Source: Neokomagataea anthophila
GTDB taxonomy: Bacteria; Pseudomonadota; Alphaproteobacteria; Acetobacterales; Acetobacteraceae
Assembly (NCBI RefSeq): GCF_018122595.1
Contig: NZ_JAGRQH010000001.1
Coordinates: 186,001-250,000, forward strand
Direction: 5' to 3'
Length of the DNA: 64,000 nt
The position numbers and the translations under genes were made by a program. Positions 18,256 to 27,316 of the stretch are shown piece after piece. How positions within the stretch are numbered: the first letter of the stretch is position 1; each line of letters begins with the position of its first letter. The notes under the pieces were generated by a model. That model had not been told where the DNA came from. It did not search any database and was given only the letters and a program-made list of their open reading frames with translations.

Positions 18256-20260
18256 GGGGAGAGGTCCCATCTGTCACGGGTTCGAAGGCCAGAGCCTCCG
18301 TATTATGCCTGAATTCCGGCACTAAATCCTGAAGAATACGCATGACCTCCACCAAGTCCCCCCGGTGGCATGCGGCGTCCAAAGAATCCAAAGCCTGACT
18401 TGCAAGCTCGAAATCAACAGTGCGTGGCGTTGCAATCCGCAAGCCAGCCGCATCTGTCGGCACAGGTGCTTCACGGCCATGGAACAGCTCTTCAAATAGC
18501 TTTTCCCCCGGCCGCAGCCCCGTAATCTTAATCTCAATATCATCATGCGGGCGCAAACGTGCCAAACGGATCATCTGGCACGCCAGATCCATAATCTGGA
18601 CTGGTTCCCCCATATCCAACACAAAGATCCCGCCTTCACGCAGACGCTGCTCCGTCGCGGCCTCTCCGTCACGGTCACACGTACCACGGGCTGCAGCTTG
18701 TAAGACAAGTCCCACCGCCTCTGGAATCGTCATGAAATACCGTGTCATTTTCGGGTGTGTGACCGTCAGCGGGCCACCTTGCTGCAACTGACGGCGGAAT
18801 AAGGGCACAACAGACCCGGTAGAGCCTAAGACGTTACCAAAACGCACAGTCACGCAGCGCATGGAGCCTTCGTCATTACGGGCGCGCATATCCAAAGCCT
18901 GCCCATAAATCTCAGCACAACGCTTACTCGCCCCCATAAGGCTTGATGGATTAACCGCCTTATCCGTCGAGACCAAAACCGTTGCACGCGCACCGGCAGC
19001 TTGCGCAGTATCCAAAACAACCCGTGTGCCCAGCACATTCGTACGCACACCTTCTATCGGGTTATTCTCTACCAAAGGAACATGTTTCAAAGCCGCGGCA
19101 TGGAACACAATCTCCGGTGGATGCTGACGAAATACCTCAGCCATCCGCTCCCGATCCCGCACGTCAGCAATAACCTGCACACACGACACACCCGGAAAGC
19201 GCTCCGATAGGTCCAAATGAATTTGCCACAGCGCATATTCACTTTGCTCAATCAGCAGCAACGTCATCGGTTGATAAGCCGCAATCTGCCGCACCAACTC
19301 AGAGCCAATACTGCCACCCGCCCCGGTCACTGCCACCACACGGCCAGCCAGCAAATGCTGTATTCCTCGTCCATCCAGCGCTACCGGCGCACGATTCAAT
19401 AAATCTTCAATAGCAATCGGCTGCAATTCAATATGTGCCGCAGGCTGCAACGCCGTGAGTGACGGCGTCCGCAACACATCCACCCCAAACAGCCGCGCCG
19501 TATCCAACACTTGCGACAACGCCGCGCCGCGCAAATCCGGTGATGTCACAACAATTTTCCCCGGCTGCCGTCCCGAAACCACCAATCGCCGCAACAACTC
19601 GGAAAATTCATCCAAAGCACCCAAGATAGGCGCACTATGAATACGTCGCCCCGCTTGCTGTTCGCTCAGGGTTACAACACCTACGACTTTCTGACTGCTA
19701 ACCCGGTCACGCTCCATCGCACGGATAAAAAGATCGGCTTCAAAATCTGCCCCGATCAAGAGCACACGCTCACGCGGCAACCCCCAAGGCTGACGCCGCG
19801 TACAAATCCGCCAGAACATACGGATTGCGCCCAGCAATACCAAAAGCACTAAAGCATGAATTAACGGGAAAGTCGGTGTCGGTAGTCCAAACCCGGAAAG
19901 CAGCAATAATGCCATAAAGAAAACGGCACTTACTACAGAAGCACACGCAATCCCAATCAAGTCACTTAGACCTGAAAACCGCCAATATTGCTGCGGCATA
20001 CGAAACGGCAAACCGGAAACCAGCAGTGTAATGCCGCCACCCGCTACAAACCATAATGGATGCAACATGCCGCCTTCAGGAGCGGCCAGCCACCGTGCCA
20101 GAGGTGCCGCCACAGCTGAAACCATACCGTCCAAAAGAACATTTAACGCAATCCGGCGGGAGCGTGTCATCAGGAACCATCCCCCCCGACGCGATGTAAG
20201 ATCGGCCATGGGGGTATTATCCTCAGTAGAGGGAGCAGCAGGTGCTTCAGAATGCGTCAT
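18248..20260 (-). CDS. Membrane-bound nucleotide-sugar 4,6-dehydratase (CapD/WbpM/PglF type)
   Basis: I use ATG 20260 (670 residues), with AGGA ten bases upstream; an in-frame GTG at 20269 and ATG at 20209 are alternatives. Four hydrophobic segments occupy the first about 150 residues, followed by a CoA-binding-like Rossmann region (ERVLLIGADFEADLFIRAM). The catalytic SDR domain then has VAVTGAGGSIGSELVRQI and STDKAVNPSSLMGASKR, in which the usual Tyr is replaced by Met, as in this class. The long form belongs to the WbpM/PglF group, which makes UDP-4-keto-6-deoxy sugars at the membrane. It is translationally coupled to the downstream aminotransferase. Confidence 0.9.
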   Translation of the reverse strand: MTHSEAPAAPSTEDNTPMADLTSRRGGWFLMTRSRRIALNVLLDGMVSAVAAPLARWLAAPEGGMLHPLWFVAGGGITLLVSGLPFRMPQQYWRFSGLSDLIGIACASVVSAVFFMALLLLSGFGLPTPTFPLIHALVLLVLLGAIRMFWRICTRRQPWGLPRERVLLIGADFEADLFIRAMERDRVSSQKVVGVVTLSEQQAGRRIHSAPILGALDEFSELLRRLVVSGRQPGKIVVTSPDLRGAALSQVLDTARLFGVDVLRTPSLTALQPAAHIELQPIAIEDLLNRAPVALDGRGIQHLLAGRVVAVTGAGGSIGSELVRQIAAYQPMTLLLIEQSEYALWQIHLDLSERFPGVSCVQVIADVRDRERMAEVFRQHPPEIVFHAAALKHVPLVENNPIEGVRTNVLGTRVVLDTAQAAGARATVLVSTDKAVNPSSLMGASKRCAEIYGQALDMRARNDEGSMRCVTVRFGNVLGSTGSVVPLFRRQLQQGGPLTVTHPKMTRYFMTIPEAVGLVLQAAARGTCDRDGEAATEQRLREGGIFVLDMGEPVQIMDLACQMIRLARLRPHDDIEIKITGLRPGEKLFEELFHGREAPVPTDAAGLRIATPRTVDFELASQALDSLDAACHRGDLVEVMRILQDLVPEFRHNTEALAFEPVTDGTSPHE

Positions 20261-20303
20261 ACTCGTCACATCCTGCTTATAGCGCTAAAATACACAATAC
20301 CCT

Positions 20304-21281
20304 ATGCTCTGCATTATGCTGTTTTCTGTTACATCACTGTTTTCGGGCCTTACCCTTGCATGTTGTGCAGTGCCGGTCCTGTGCGCCACCTTAATACTTA
20401 TCATGATCCGGATTGGCGTGTTAGATCACCCCGTTGCGCGGAGTGCTCACACGCGTCCTATCCCCAAAGGCGGCGGCATCGGCATTATAGGCAGCTTTTT
20501 GGTCACGATCCCTGCTGCACTCTATCTTCACCCACATATACATGCGGTCCCGATTGCCGGCCTTATGACGGGCGTTTTCTTTCTCGCCATCGTCTCATGG
20601 GCGGATGATATATATTCTTTTAAAGCTTGGTATAAACTCGCCGCTCAGTGCCTTGCAGCGTTTCTCGTGGCACTCCCCGTCACATCGAGTCCCCTCACTC
20701 TCGGAGCCGATGTGTGCCTCGCCGTCTTTATGACCAACGCACTCAATTTCATTGACGGCATCAATGGCCTAGCGGCTGGCAGCATGGCAATCGCCGCCCT
20801 GCTACTTGCGTCTACTGGCTTACACCCTGAAATTCTTCTTCTTCTCGCACTCGCGCTGCTCACCTTCCTTCCCTTTAACTTCCCTAAAGCCCGTATCTTC
20901 ATGGGCGATGTCGGAAGCCAATCCGCAGCACTCGTCATGGCATGGTGCGCCATCCAACCGACCCATGCTGAACCCGCATTAGTACTCGCACTCTTTGCCG
21001 GTATTTTATGGGACGTACTCTTCACCCTGATCCGCCGCTTATGCGCGGGTAATCACCTCATGCAGGCCCATCGCGGGCACCTTTATCAGTTAGCCACACG
21101 CTCCGGCCTCTCGGCACCATTCATTACACTTCTTTACTGGGCTTTTGTCATTTGGGGCGCCGTTATTTGGAGAACAGTCTCTCACCCGCCCATAGCCCTC
21201 ATACTCATTCTCGCCCCACAATGCGGCTGGACCGCCTTTATCTGCTACCGCGCCCGCAAACATATCTCCGACGCATGGTAA
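20304..21281 (+). CDS. MraY/WecA-type polyprenyl-phosphate glycosyl-1-phosphate transferase
   Basis: The 325-residue protein has about ten membrane segments and the family's cytoplasmic motifs: PIPKGGGIGI, the Asp pair in WADDIYSFKAWYKL, NALNFIDGINGLAAG, and FMGDVGSQ, plus a basic-His motif (AHRGHLYQL) near residue 255. Such enzymes load the first sugar phosphate onto undecaprenyl phosphate. Motifs and size fit the WecA/WbpL/TagO branch rather than MraY itself. It is divergent from the dehydratase gene with only about 40 bases between, so the two promoters must overlap or one start is placed too far upstream; ATG 20316 is an alternative. Confidence 0.88.
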   Translation: MLCIMLFSVTSLFSGLTLACCAVPVLCATLILIMIRIGVLDHPVARSAHTRPIPKGGGIGIIGSFLVTIPAALYLHPHIHAVPIAGLMTGVFFLAIVSWADDIYSFKAWYKLAAQCLAAFLVALPVTSSPLTLGADVCLAVFMTNALNFIDGINGLAAGSMAIAALLLASTGLHPEILLLLALALLTFLPFNFPKARIFMGDVGSQSAALVMAWCAIQPTHAEPALVLALFAGILWDVLFTLIRRLCAGNHLMQAHRGHLYQLATRSGLSAPFITLLYWAFVIWGAVIWRTVSHPPIALILILAPQCGWTAFICYRARKHISDAW

Positions 21282-21286
21282 GAGCA

Positions 21287-21327
21287 TAAAAAAAACCGCT
21301 GCGGCATCCCGCAGCGGTTTTTTCTTT
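21287..21327. terminator. Bidirectional intrinsic terminator
   Basis: An A-run, the stem CCGCTGCGG/CCGCAGCGG with loop CATC, and a T-run lie between the convergent glycosyltransferase and MarR genes. It has T-runs in both directions. Confidence 0.9.
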
Positions 21328-21359
21328 AATACTCTACAGCGAGGGTAAAGCGTTGAAGC

Positions 21360-21761
21360 TTAGCCTGCGCGGCGGACACTTAAACGCTCGACCTGGCCAA
21401 TGGCACGGTCATCACGATCCGCTTGTGAACCAGAAGCTTCTGCCATAATCGCACGCATCTCCCGCAGGAACGCTTGTCCCTTCGGGGTGTGGCGTACCAA
21501 TACAGAACGGCGATCCAACGGATCTGGCTTACGCTCAGCCAAGCCCAAAACGCGCAACCGATCCAACGCACGCGTAATCGCAGGCTTAGACACATTCAAT
21601 GCTGCAGCCAAACCGCGAACCGTATGCGCGCCATCATTCAAATAGCACGTCAAGAAAACAGCCAACTGACGCGCCGAAAGATCCGGCCCATCACGACGTA
21701 CCAGCGTTACAACCGTACCGCAGAGAAGATTTAACAACTGATCATTCTTAGCCTGCGACAT
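21360..21761 (-). CDS. MarR-family transcriptional regulator
   Basis: The 133-residue protein has the winged-helix core: LSARQLAVFLTCYL, then the recognition region TVRGLAAALNVSKPAITRALDRLRVLGLAERK, and the wing DPLDRRSVLVRHTPKG. It is somewhat short, with a short N-terminal dimerisation helix. The ligand and regulon are unknown. A perfect 7-3-7 dyad lies about 77 bases upstream and may be its own operator. The gene is isolated, with terminators on both sides of the locus. Confidence 0.85.
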   Translation of the reverse strand: MSQAKNDQLLNLLCGTVVTLVRRDGPDLSARQLAVFLTCYLNDGAHTVRGLAAALNVSKPAITRALDRLRVLGLAERKPDPLDRRSVLVRHTPKGQAFLREMRAIMAEASGSQADRDDRAIGQVERLSVRRAG

Positions 21762-22031
21762 AACTGCACTCCTTACGTTTCTTGCTCTCTCCGCAAGCCC
21801 CGAGCGGACCCCACATCAACGAAAACAATATTGAATTCGAAACGTTCCGTTTCGCTATAAGTTTTGGCTTCTCCTTCACACGCTCCGTCATGTTTTTCCA
21901 AACACTTCCTGGGGGTAGCATCTGGCACAACATGTTGTCGGTGCAAAAGAAAGCTCTTTAGTGAACGGAGGAATAAGCCGAAACGCCTTCGAAAAGACAC
22001 CCCTTACTCAAAGACAATTATGTTACGATGC
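21762..22031. other. Gene-free region upstream of the MarR gene
   Basis: The gap of 312 bases between marR and the aminopeptidase gene holds the candidate operator at 21838-21854 and, next to the peptidase stop, an intrinsic terminator. No convincing gene is seen on either strand. Confidence 0.5.
21838..21854. promoter_or_regulatory. Candidate MarR operator (7-3-7 dyad)
   Basis: CGAAACGttcCGTTTCG is a perfect inverted repeat. It lies next to the AT-rich stretch CAATATTGAATT, which on the minus strand could be the -10 region of the marR promoter. Size and position are typical for a MarR autoregulatory site. Confidence 0.5.
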
Positions 22032-22060
22032 AAAAAAGAGAGGGCGCTAACCCCCTCTTC
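22032..22060 (-). terminator. Intrinsic terminator of the aminopeptidase gene
   Basis: On the minus strand an eight-pair stem (AGAGGGGG with CCCTCTCT, one G-U pair) with a six-base loop is followed by a run of T, shortly after the pepA stop codon. Confidence 0.75.
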
Positions 22061-22073
22061 CACTTCTCTTTTT

Positions 22074-23447
22074 CTAACAAAGTTTTGCTATCGCACCAAC
22101 AATCGCACGTAGCCCCAACGTCTCTCCACCCTCTGGGCGCCCCGGCGTGGAAGCGTCATTCCAAGCATAAGTGTCGATATGGCACCATTTTTGGCCCTTC
22201 GGCACGAAGCGTTGAAGATATAATGCCGCCGTAATCGCTCCTGCCATTGGCTTGGCCGTTATATTACCCATGTCCGCAATCTTACTATCGAGCCATGCGT
22301 CATAACCATGCCAGAGTGGCATTCTCCACAGGGGATCAGCACTCGTTTTCGCTGATTCGCAGAAGATTTCAGCAACGTTATCATCATTCGCGAACAACGC
22401 TGGCAAATCCGGCCCCAGCGCCACGCGGGCCGCGCCCGTCAAAGTGGCCATATCCAACAACCAAGCAGGCGTATGTTCAGAAGCTTCCGTCAGCAAATCA
22501 CACATGACCAGCCGGCCTTCTGCATCCGTATTACCCACTTCAACAGTTTTGCCACTCCGCGTCATGAGAACATCACCAGGGCGCATCGCATGCCCAGAAA
22601 CACTATTCTCAACACACCCCAGGCGGACCTCCAGAGATACATCCAATCCCAGATCAATCACGGTACAGGCCACAGCCAGTGCCAACGCGGCCCCACCCAT
22701 GTCTTTCTTCATCCGCAACATGCCTGCTGGCGGCTTGAGGTCATACCCTCCGGTGTCGAAACATACCCCCTTCCCAACCAACGAGACGAGCGGCGCACCC
22801 TCACGCTTCTGCCAACGTCCAATCACCACTTGAGACGGGCGATCTGACCCCTCACCAACAGCCGCCAAGCACGGATAGGCAGTACGCAGCGCATCACCCT
22901 GCACAATTTCAACAGCCGCACCCCGCGCAACTAAAGCCTCACGAGCCTGCTCAGCCAACTCAACCGGACCAAGTAAATTCGCTGGCGTATTAATCAAATC
23001 ACGCCCTAAACGGTTCGCTTCTGCGAAAGCCAAGGCACCAGCATCGCGCTCATCCACCACCAGCCGCGCTACAAATGCGTCACGGCCACGCACATGGTAA
23101 CGATACGCCCCCATCGCAAAACCCAAAACCACAGCAGAACGGGCCTCTTCCGCCACACCGTCCAATGCTACGCGCCAATCTCCAGCATCCAAGGCCGTAC
23201 CGAGCACACCATATACGGACGGATCCTCAGCTTTCTCAGGAGCTACAACAAAGAGAGCGGCCCCCTCTGGCAGTCTTGCATACTGTCCAACTTTCGCCTG
23301 AAACGCCTGCGCCTTCAGCCACGCCTCATGGCGTTCTTCAAAAGCCGCACAGTGAGACGGAGCTACAATATGCAGCGTTTTCACGCTTCCATCTTCTGCA
23401 TTCAGAGCAGAGGCCGCAATGAAAGGAAGTGTTTGCACAGAAATCAT
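22074..23447 (-). CDS. Leucyl aminopeptidase, M17 family
   Basis: The start is ATG 23447 (457 residues, MISVQTLPFIAAS); an upstream ATG at 23477 adds ten residues. The M17 metal and catalytic motifs are intact: GKGVCFDTGGYDLKPP, the lysine in MRMKKDMGG-type context, and the signature NTDAEGRLVMCDLL that supplies Asp/Glu ligands and the catalytic Arg. It removes N-terminal residues from peptides in the cytoplasm as a two-metal hexamer. The N-terminal macro-like domain is divergent, as in short alphaproteobacterial forms. It is divergent from the SUV3-like helicase gene. Confidence 0.92.
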   Translation of the reverse strand: MISVQTLPFIAASALNAEDGSVKTLHIVAPSHCAAFEERHEAWLKAQAFQAKVGQYARLPEGAALFVVAPEKAEDPSVYGVLGTALDAGDWRVALDGVAEEARSAVVLGFAMGAYRYHVRGRDAFVARLVVDERDAGALAFAEANRLGRDLINTPANLLGPVELAEQAREALVARGAAVEIVQGDALRTAYPCLAAVGEGSDRPSQVVIGRWQKREGAPLVSLVGKGVCFDTGGYDLKPPAGMLRMKKDMGGAALALAVACTVIDLGLDVSLEVRLGCVENSVSGHAMRPGDVLMTRSGKTVEVGNTDAEGRLVMCDLLTEASEHTPAWLLDMATLTGAARVALGPDLPALFANDDNVAEIFCESAKTSADPLWRMPLWHGYDAWLDSKIADMGNITAKPMAGAITAALYLQRFVPKGQKWCHIDTYAWNDASTPGRPEGGETLGLRAIVGAIAKLC

Positions 23448-23524
23448 CCATCTTATTCCAAAATTAAACAGGTTCATTGTATCAGGTGCTTGCTTTTATC
23501 GCGCACAAACCCGACCATTCACCT

Positions 23525-26122
23525 ATGCCCAGCGCAGTTCAAAGAACCTTCTCGACCGCTCATACCATGCCAAGCGCCGTTCGTGCCGCCCTTGGCCCCA
23601 CAAATACGGGGAAAACCCATTATGCGCTCACCCGCATGATGGCCCATGCCACCGGCATTATTGGCTTTCCCCTGCGGCTTCTCGCACGTGAAAACTATGA
23701 GCGCCTTGTCAAAGCCAAAGGCGCACGCTTTGTCGCCCTCATCACTGGCGAAGAGAAAATTGTGCCGCATGGTGCAAAATGGTTCTCCTGTACCGTTGAG
23801 GCCATGCCGCTGGACCGTAAGGTGGAGTTCGTCGCAGTCGATGAAATTCAACTCGCCGCAGACCCCGATCGCGGCCATGTCTTCACAGACCGCCTTCTCA
23901 ATGCCCGCGGCACGGTCGAAACTCTCTTTCTTGGGGCTGAAACCATCCGCCCCCTGCTCAAACGCCTGATCCCAAACATCGAGATCGATACACGGCACCG
24001 CCTATCCAGCCTTGTCTATACCGGCGCAACCAAGCTCTCAAAACTTCCACCACGCTCCGCCATCGTCGCCTTCTCTATGGCCGAAGTGTACACATTGGCG
24101 GAAGTCGTCCGACGGCGCCGCGGTGGCTGCGCCGTTATCATGGGGCAGCTCAGCCCCCGCACCCGTAATGCCCAAATCGAACTCTACCAAAACCGGGAAG
24201 TCGATTATCTCGTCGCAACAGACGCCATCGGCATGGGCCTTAATATGGATGTGGACCATGTGGCCCTCGCCCAATTAAGCAAATTTGACGGCACCACCCC
24301 ACGCCCCCTCTACCCACAAGAAATCGCCCAAATTGCAGGCCGTGCTGGGCGTGGCATGCGCGACGGCACCTTTGGCACCACAGCAGACGCTCCTGCGCTC
24401 TCTGAAACACTAGCCGAAACCATCGAACAACATCGTTTCGAGCCAATTAAACGCCTTTCTTGGCGCAATAGCTGCTTAGATTTCACCAACCCCCGCGCCT
24501 TATTAGCCAGCCTCACGGTGTCCCCCCCTCAAAAAGGCCTCGTCCCCGGCCGCATCGCCTCAGATGTCACCACACTCGAAAGCCTCCTTCTCGACCCAGA
24601 CATCCAAAAAACTGCACGAGGGCGAGAGGCAACAGCACTGCTATGGGACGTCTGCCAAATCCCCGATTTCCGTAAATTAGGGGACGACAGCCACGCCCGC
24701 TTGTGCAGCAATCTGTACATGCACTTGCTCAAAGACGGGACCATCCCGCCGAACTGGATGGACGGCCATCTTCGCGGTCTCGATAAACCCGAAGGCGATA
24801 TCGACACCCTGATGCAGCGCCTCACCGGTATCCGCGTCTGTGCCTATATTGCTTCTCGCAATGAATGGAGCCGCCACGCAAACACATGGCAAAAACGCAC
24901 GCGTGAGGTTGAAGAGCGCTTATCAGATGCTTTGCATGACCGCCTCACCGCACGTTTTGTCGACCGTCGGGCCGCAACACTCTTGCGCCGCCTTGACGAC
25001 GCGCAAGATCACCCCCTCCTCTCTGCCGTCACACAAGACGGCACCGTGGTTGTTGAAGGTCATGAAATCGGAAAAATTGAAGGCTTCTCCCTCAATCTTG
25101 GCCCCATTGAAGACTCGGAACGCGCCCTAGTGCTCCGCGCAGGACGACGTGCACTCCAACAAGAAATCCCTCGCCGGATCCATCAATTCACCCACGCCCC
25201 CGATGCTGATCTGGCACTAAACACCGAAACCGCCATCCTCTCATGGAACGGAGTGCCGCTCGGCCGCCTAAGTGCCGGGAAAACCGTCCTCCAGCCGCAT
25301 ATACGTCTCTTCCATGATGACTTCGCTGACACACAACAGCGCACACAGGTCGAAAAACGCCTCATCACCTTTGTACAATCTCTTATCCAAAGAGACTTTA
25401 GCGTCCTATTCGCTCTGCAACACGCTGCCGAAACACACCCTGCCTTGCGCGGCGTCGTGCACCGCTTGGTAGAAGATGGTGGTATAACCCCCCCTCTCCC
25501 GGCAGATTATACAATCCCACACGACGACCGACGCCTACTAAAAAAACACGGTATTATCATCGGACACTTCGCGCTCTTTATGCCTGCGCTTATGCGTCCC
25601 CATACCTTGCATATGCGCGCGCTGCTCTCTCATGTTCATGCTGGTCATTCTAGCGCTTTAGCGCCACCACCACCGGGCCGTATTTCCTGTCCACTTCCTA
25701 CCGTCTCGGGGCGACCGGGCTGGGTAGCCGTTGGTGATGTCGGGGTACGTCTCGATATCATTGAGCGCCGCTTATATGATCTCAAACGCCTCACCGCTCG
25801 CGCCCCCTGCCTGGCGCCTAGAGATTTACCGTCATGGTTTGGTATCCGAGCCGCTCAATTGACACATACGCTCACCAGCTTAGGCATACGTCACCAACCA
25901 CCATCAGTATTAGACGACCGCTTTTTCGGACCGGCCGCACCACTTTTACTCCTGCCGCCACGCTCACAAACGCATAAACGACGTACATCCCTCCCCCCCG
26001 AACGCACGAGGCCTATCCATAATGCAGATAGTCCGTTTGCAGCACTCGCGGCCTTACGCCCCACACCACGCCCCCCCTCCAAAACGCGCATGCCTCACCC
26101 CAAGCGCAAACGTTCCTCATAA
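23525..26122 (+). CDS. SUV3-like DExH RNA/DNA helicase
   Basis: I take ATG 23525 (865 residues); 23567 is an equally possible start and the open frame reaches a TTG at 23477. Helicase motifs: Walker A LGPTNTGKTHYAL, motif II VDEIQLAADPDRG (DEIQ as in SUV3), motif VI QIAGRAGRGMRDG, and the MGLNMDVDHV region. The C-terminal about 300 residues are variable and end in a Pro/Arg/Lys-rich tail. SUV3 proteins in mitochondria act in RNA turnover; the role in alphaproteobacteria is less defined. It is followed 12 bases on by the S4 gene and then by fdxA, a widespread alphaproteobacterial gene order. Confidence 0.88.
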   Translation: MPSAVQRTFSTAHTMPSAVRAALGPTNTGKTHYALTRMMAHATGIIGFPLRLLARENYERLVKAKGARFVALITGEEKIVPHGAKWFSCTVEAMPLDRKVEFVAVDEIQLAADPDRGHVFTDRLLNARGTVETLFLGAETIRPLLKRLIPNIEIDTRHRLSSLVYTGATKLSKLPPRSAIVAFSMAEVYTLAEVVRRRRGGCAVIMGQLSPRTRNAQIELYQNREVDYLVATDAIGMGLNMDVDHVALAQLSKFDGTTPRPLYPQEIAQIAGRAGRGMRDGTFGTTADAPALSETLAETIEQHRFEPIKRLSWRNSCLDFTNPRALLASLTVSPPQKGLVPGRIASDVTTLESLLLDPDIQKTARGREATALLWDVCQIPDFRKLGDDSHARLCSNLYMHLLKDGTIPPNWMDGHLRGLDKPEGDIDTLMQRLTGIRVCAYIASRNEWSRHANTWQKRTREVEERLSDALHDRLTARFVDRRAATLLRRLDDAQDHPLLSAVTQDGTVVVEGHEIGKIEGFSLNLGPIEDSERALVLRAGRRALQQEIPRRIHQFTHAPDADLALNTETAILSWNGVPLGRLSAGKTVLQPHIRLFHDDFADTQQRTQVEKRLITFVQSLIQRDFSVLFALQHAAETHPALRGVVHRLVEDGGITPPLPADYTIPHDDRRLLKKHGIIIGHFALFMPALMRPHTLHMRALLSHVHAGHSSALAPPPPGRISCPLPTVSGRPGWVAVGDVGVRLDIIERRLYDLKRLTARAPCLAPRDLPSWFGIRAAQLTHTLTSLGIRHQPPSVLDDRFFGPAAPLLLLPPRSQTHKRRTSLPPERTRPIHNADSPFAALAALRPTPRPPSKTRMPHPKRKRSS

Positions 26123-26134
26123 GTCACACCCCCT

Positions 26135-26431
26135 ATGTCAACAGATTTTCAACGCTTTGACCTTTGGCTTTATTATGCGCGCTTCGCAAAGAGCCGCAGC
26201 ATAAGTGCGGCCTATATTACGCGTGGATTTGCTCGTATTAATGGTCAACCAACCAATAAACCTCACGCTAAAATACGCGTTGGCGATACCGTCACCCTAT
26301 CCCCACGGCACTCTAAAGATGATGTGCATGTGTGGACTATTCGCGCTCTCGGTACGCGGCGTGGCCCTGCTTCAGAAGCCACACTGCTTTATGAGAACGG
26401 CACAACACACAGTGAAGACGCTTGCGTCTGA
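26135..26431 (+). CDS. S4-domain RNA-binding protein, Hsp15-like
   Basis: The 98-residue protein is almost entirely an S4 domain: FDLWLYYARFAKSRSISAAYITRGFARING followed by KIRVGDTVTL. Hsp15 (HslR) in E. coli binds 50S subunits with stalled peptidyl-tRNA. The E. coli protein is about 35 residues longer at the C-terminus, so the function may differ. It lies 12 bases after the helicase gene, probably in one operon. Confidence 0.85.
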   Translation: MSTDFQRFDLWLYYARFAKSRSISAAYITRGFARINGQPTNKPHAKIRVGDTVTLSPRHSKDDVHVWTIRALGTRRGPASEATLLYENGTTHSEDACV

Positions 26432-26510
26432 CCAAAAACACTCGCATATCATCCGTCATCAATGAAAGACCGGTGCTAAACCAAGCCACCAAGACAGATT
26501 GGAGACATCT

Positions 26511-26843
26511 ATGGCCTATGTGGTCACCGAGAACTGCATCCGCTGCAAGTTCATGGATTGCGTCGAAGTTTGCCCCGTAGACTGTTTCTATGCCGGCGAA
26601 AACTTCCTAGTGATCAATCCTGACGAATGCATTGACTGCGGCGTCTGTGAACCAGAATGCCCTGCAGAAGCGATCTTCCCAGATAGTGATGGCCGCGCCG
26701 AAGCATGGATTGAGACAAACTCACGCCTTGCGGCACAATGGCCCAACATCACCCGCAAAGGCGAACAGCCCGCCGATGCTGAAGAATGGAAAGATAAGCC
26801 AGACAAAGCTGGCCTTTTGTCCGAGGCGCCACATAAAGACTGA
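26511..26843 (+). CDS. fdxA: Seven-iron ferredoxin FdxA
   Basis: The start at ATG 26511 follows GGAGA and gives 110 residues ([14 protein letters not shown]). Cysteine pattern: C9, C17 and C50 suit a [3Fe-4S] cluster, and C21, C40, C43 and C46 a [4Fe-4S] cluster, as in FdxA of Azotobacter and Caulobacter. C12 and C25 are additional cysteines. It is a soluble low-potential electron carrier whose partner here is not known. A strong terminator follows, so the helicase/S4/fdxA unit ends here; the carD gene often found next is absent. Confidence 0.95.
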   Translation: MAYVVTENCIRCKFMDCVEVCPVDCFYAGENFLVINPDECIDCGVCEPECPAEAIFPDSDGRAEAWIETNSRLAAQWPNITRKGEQPADAEEWKDKPDKAGLLSEAPHKD

Positions 26844-26868
26844 TCCGCACCCTCCTACGAGGATCACG

Positions 26869-26904
26869 AAAAAGCCCGACACATCTTCGTGTCGGGCTTT
26901 TTTT
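26869..26904 (+). terminator. Intrinsic terminator after fdxA
   Basis: A perfect 14-pair stem including AAGCCCGACAC/GTGTCGGGCTT with a six-base loop runs into a T-run. Confidence 0.92.
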
Positions 26905-26921
26905 ATACGTCTTCATCATCA

Positions 26922-26955
26922 TAAAAAAAGCCGGCGGAGTTTCCCCCACCGGCTC
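26922..26955 (-). terminator. Intrinsic terminator after cyoD
   Basis: On the minus strand AGCCGGTGGGG pairs (with two G-U pairs) with CTCCGCCGGCT, followed by seven T. It sits 26 bases after the cyoD stop. Confidence 0.85.
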
Positions 26956-26980
26956 AACACACTCAACACTTCAGAAGCGT

Positions 26981-27316
26981 TTAGCGTGACATCATGTTCA
27001 TGGCCGTATCGTGCATAATGAACAATGTACCACCGATAACGATGACCACCGTCGCCACTGCAACCAAGAAGCACAACAGGTTCCAATACTGCTCAGAACT
27101 ACCGTTCATGTGCAGGAAGAACACCAAGTGTACGAAAATCTGAACAACAGCCAAAACCGACAAAACCGCAATCGCCATGCCCGGAGACAAAGCGTGGGTC
27201 ATGACAGCAGCGAAAGACGCTACTGTCAAAATGACGGCCAGAACAAAACCGATCAGATATGCGGAGTAAGATCCGTGACTATTGCTTGCCCCGGATGAGT
27301 GAGAAGCTTGGGCCAT
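26981..27316 (-). CDS. cyoD: Quinol oxidase bo3 subunit IV
   Basis: The true start is ATG 27316 (111 residues, MAQASHSSGASN...), overlapping the cyoC stop by one base; the frame continues upstream into cyoC but that part is antisense-free shadow. Three membrane segments and the family motif VQIFVHLVFFLHMNGSSEQYWN identify CyoD. The subunit assists assembly of the CuB site of the oxidase. It is the last gene of the cyo operon. Confidence 0.95.
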   Translation of the reverse strand: MAQASHSSGASNSHGSYSAYLIGFVLAVILTVASFAAVMTHALSPGMAIAVLSVLAVVQIFVHLVFFLHMNGSSEQYWNLLCFLVAVATVVIVIGGTLFIMHDTAMNMMSR

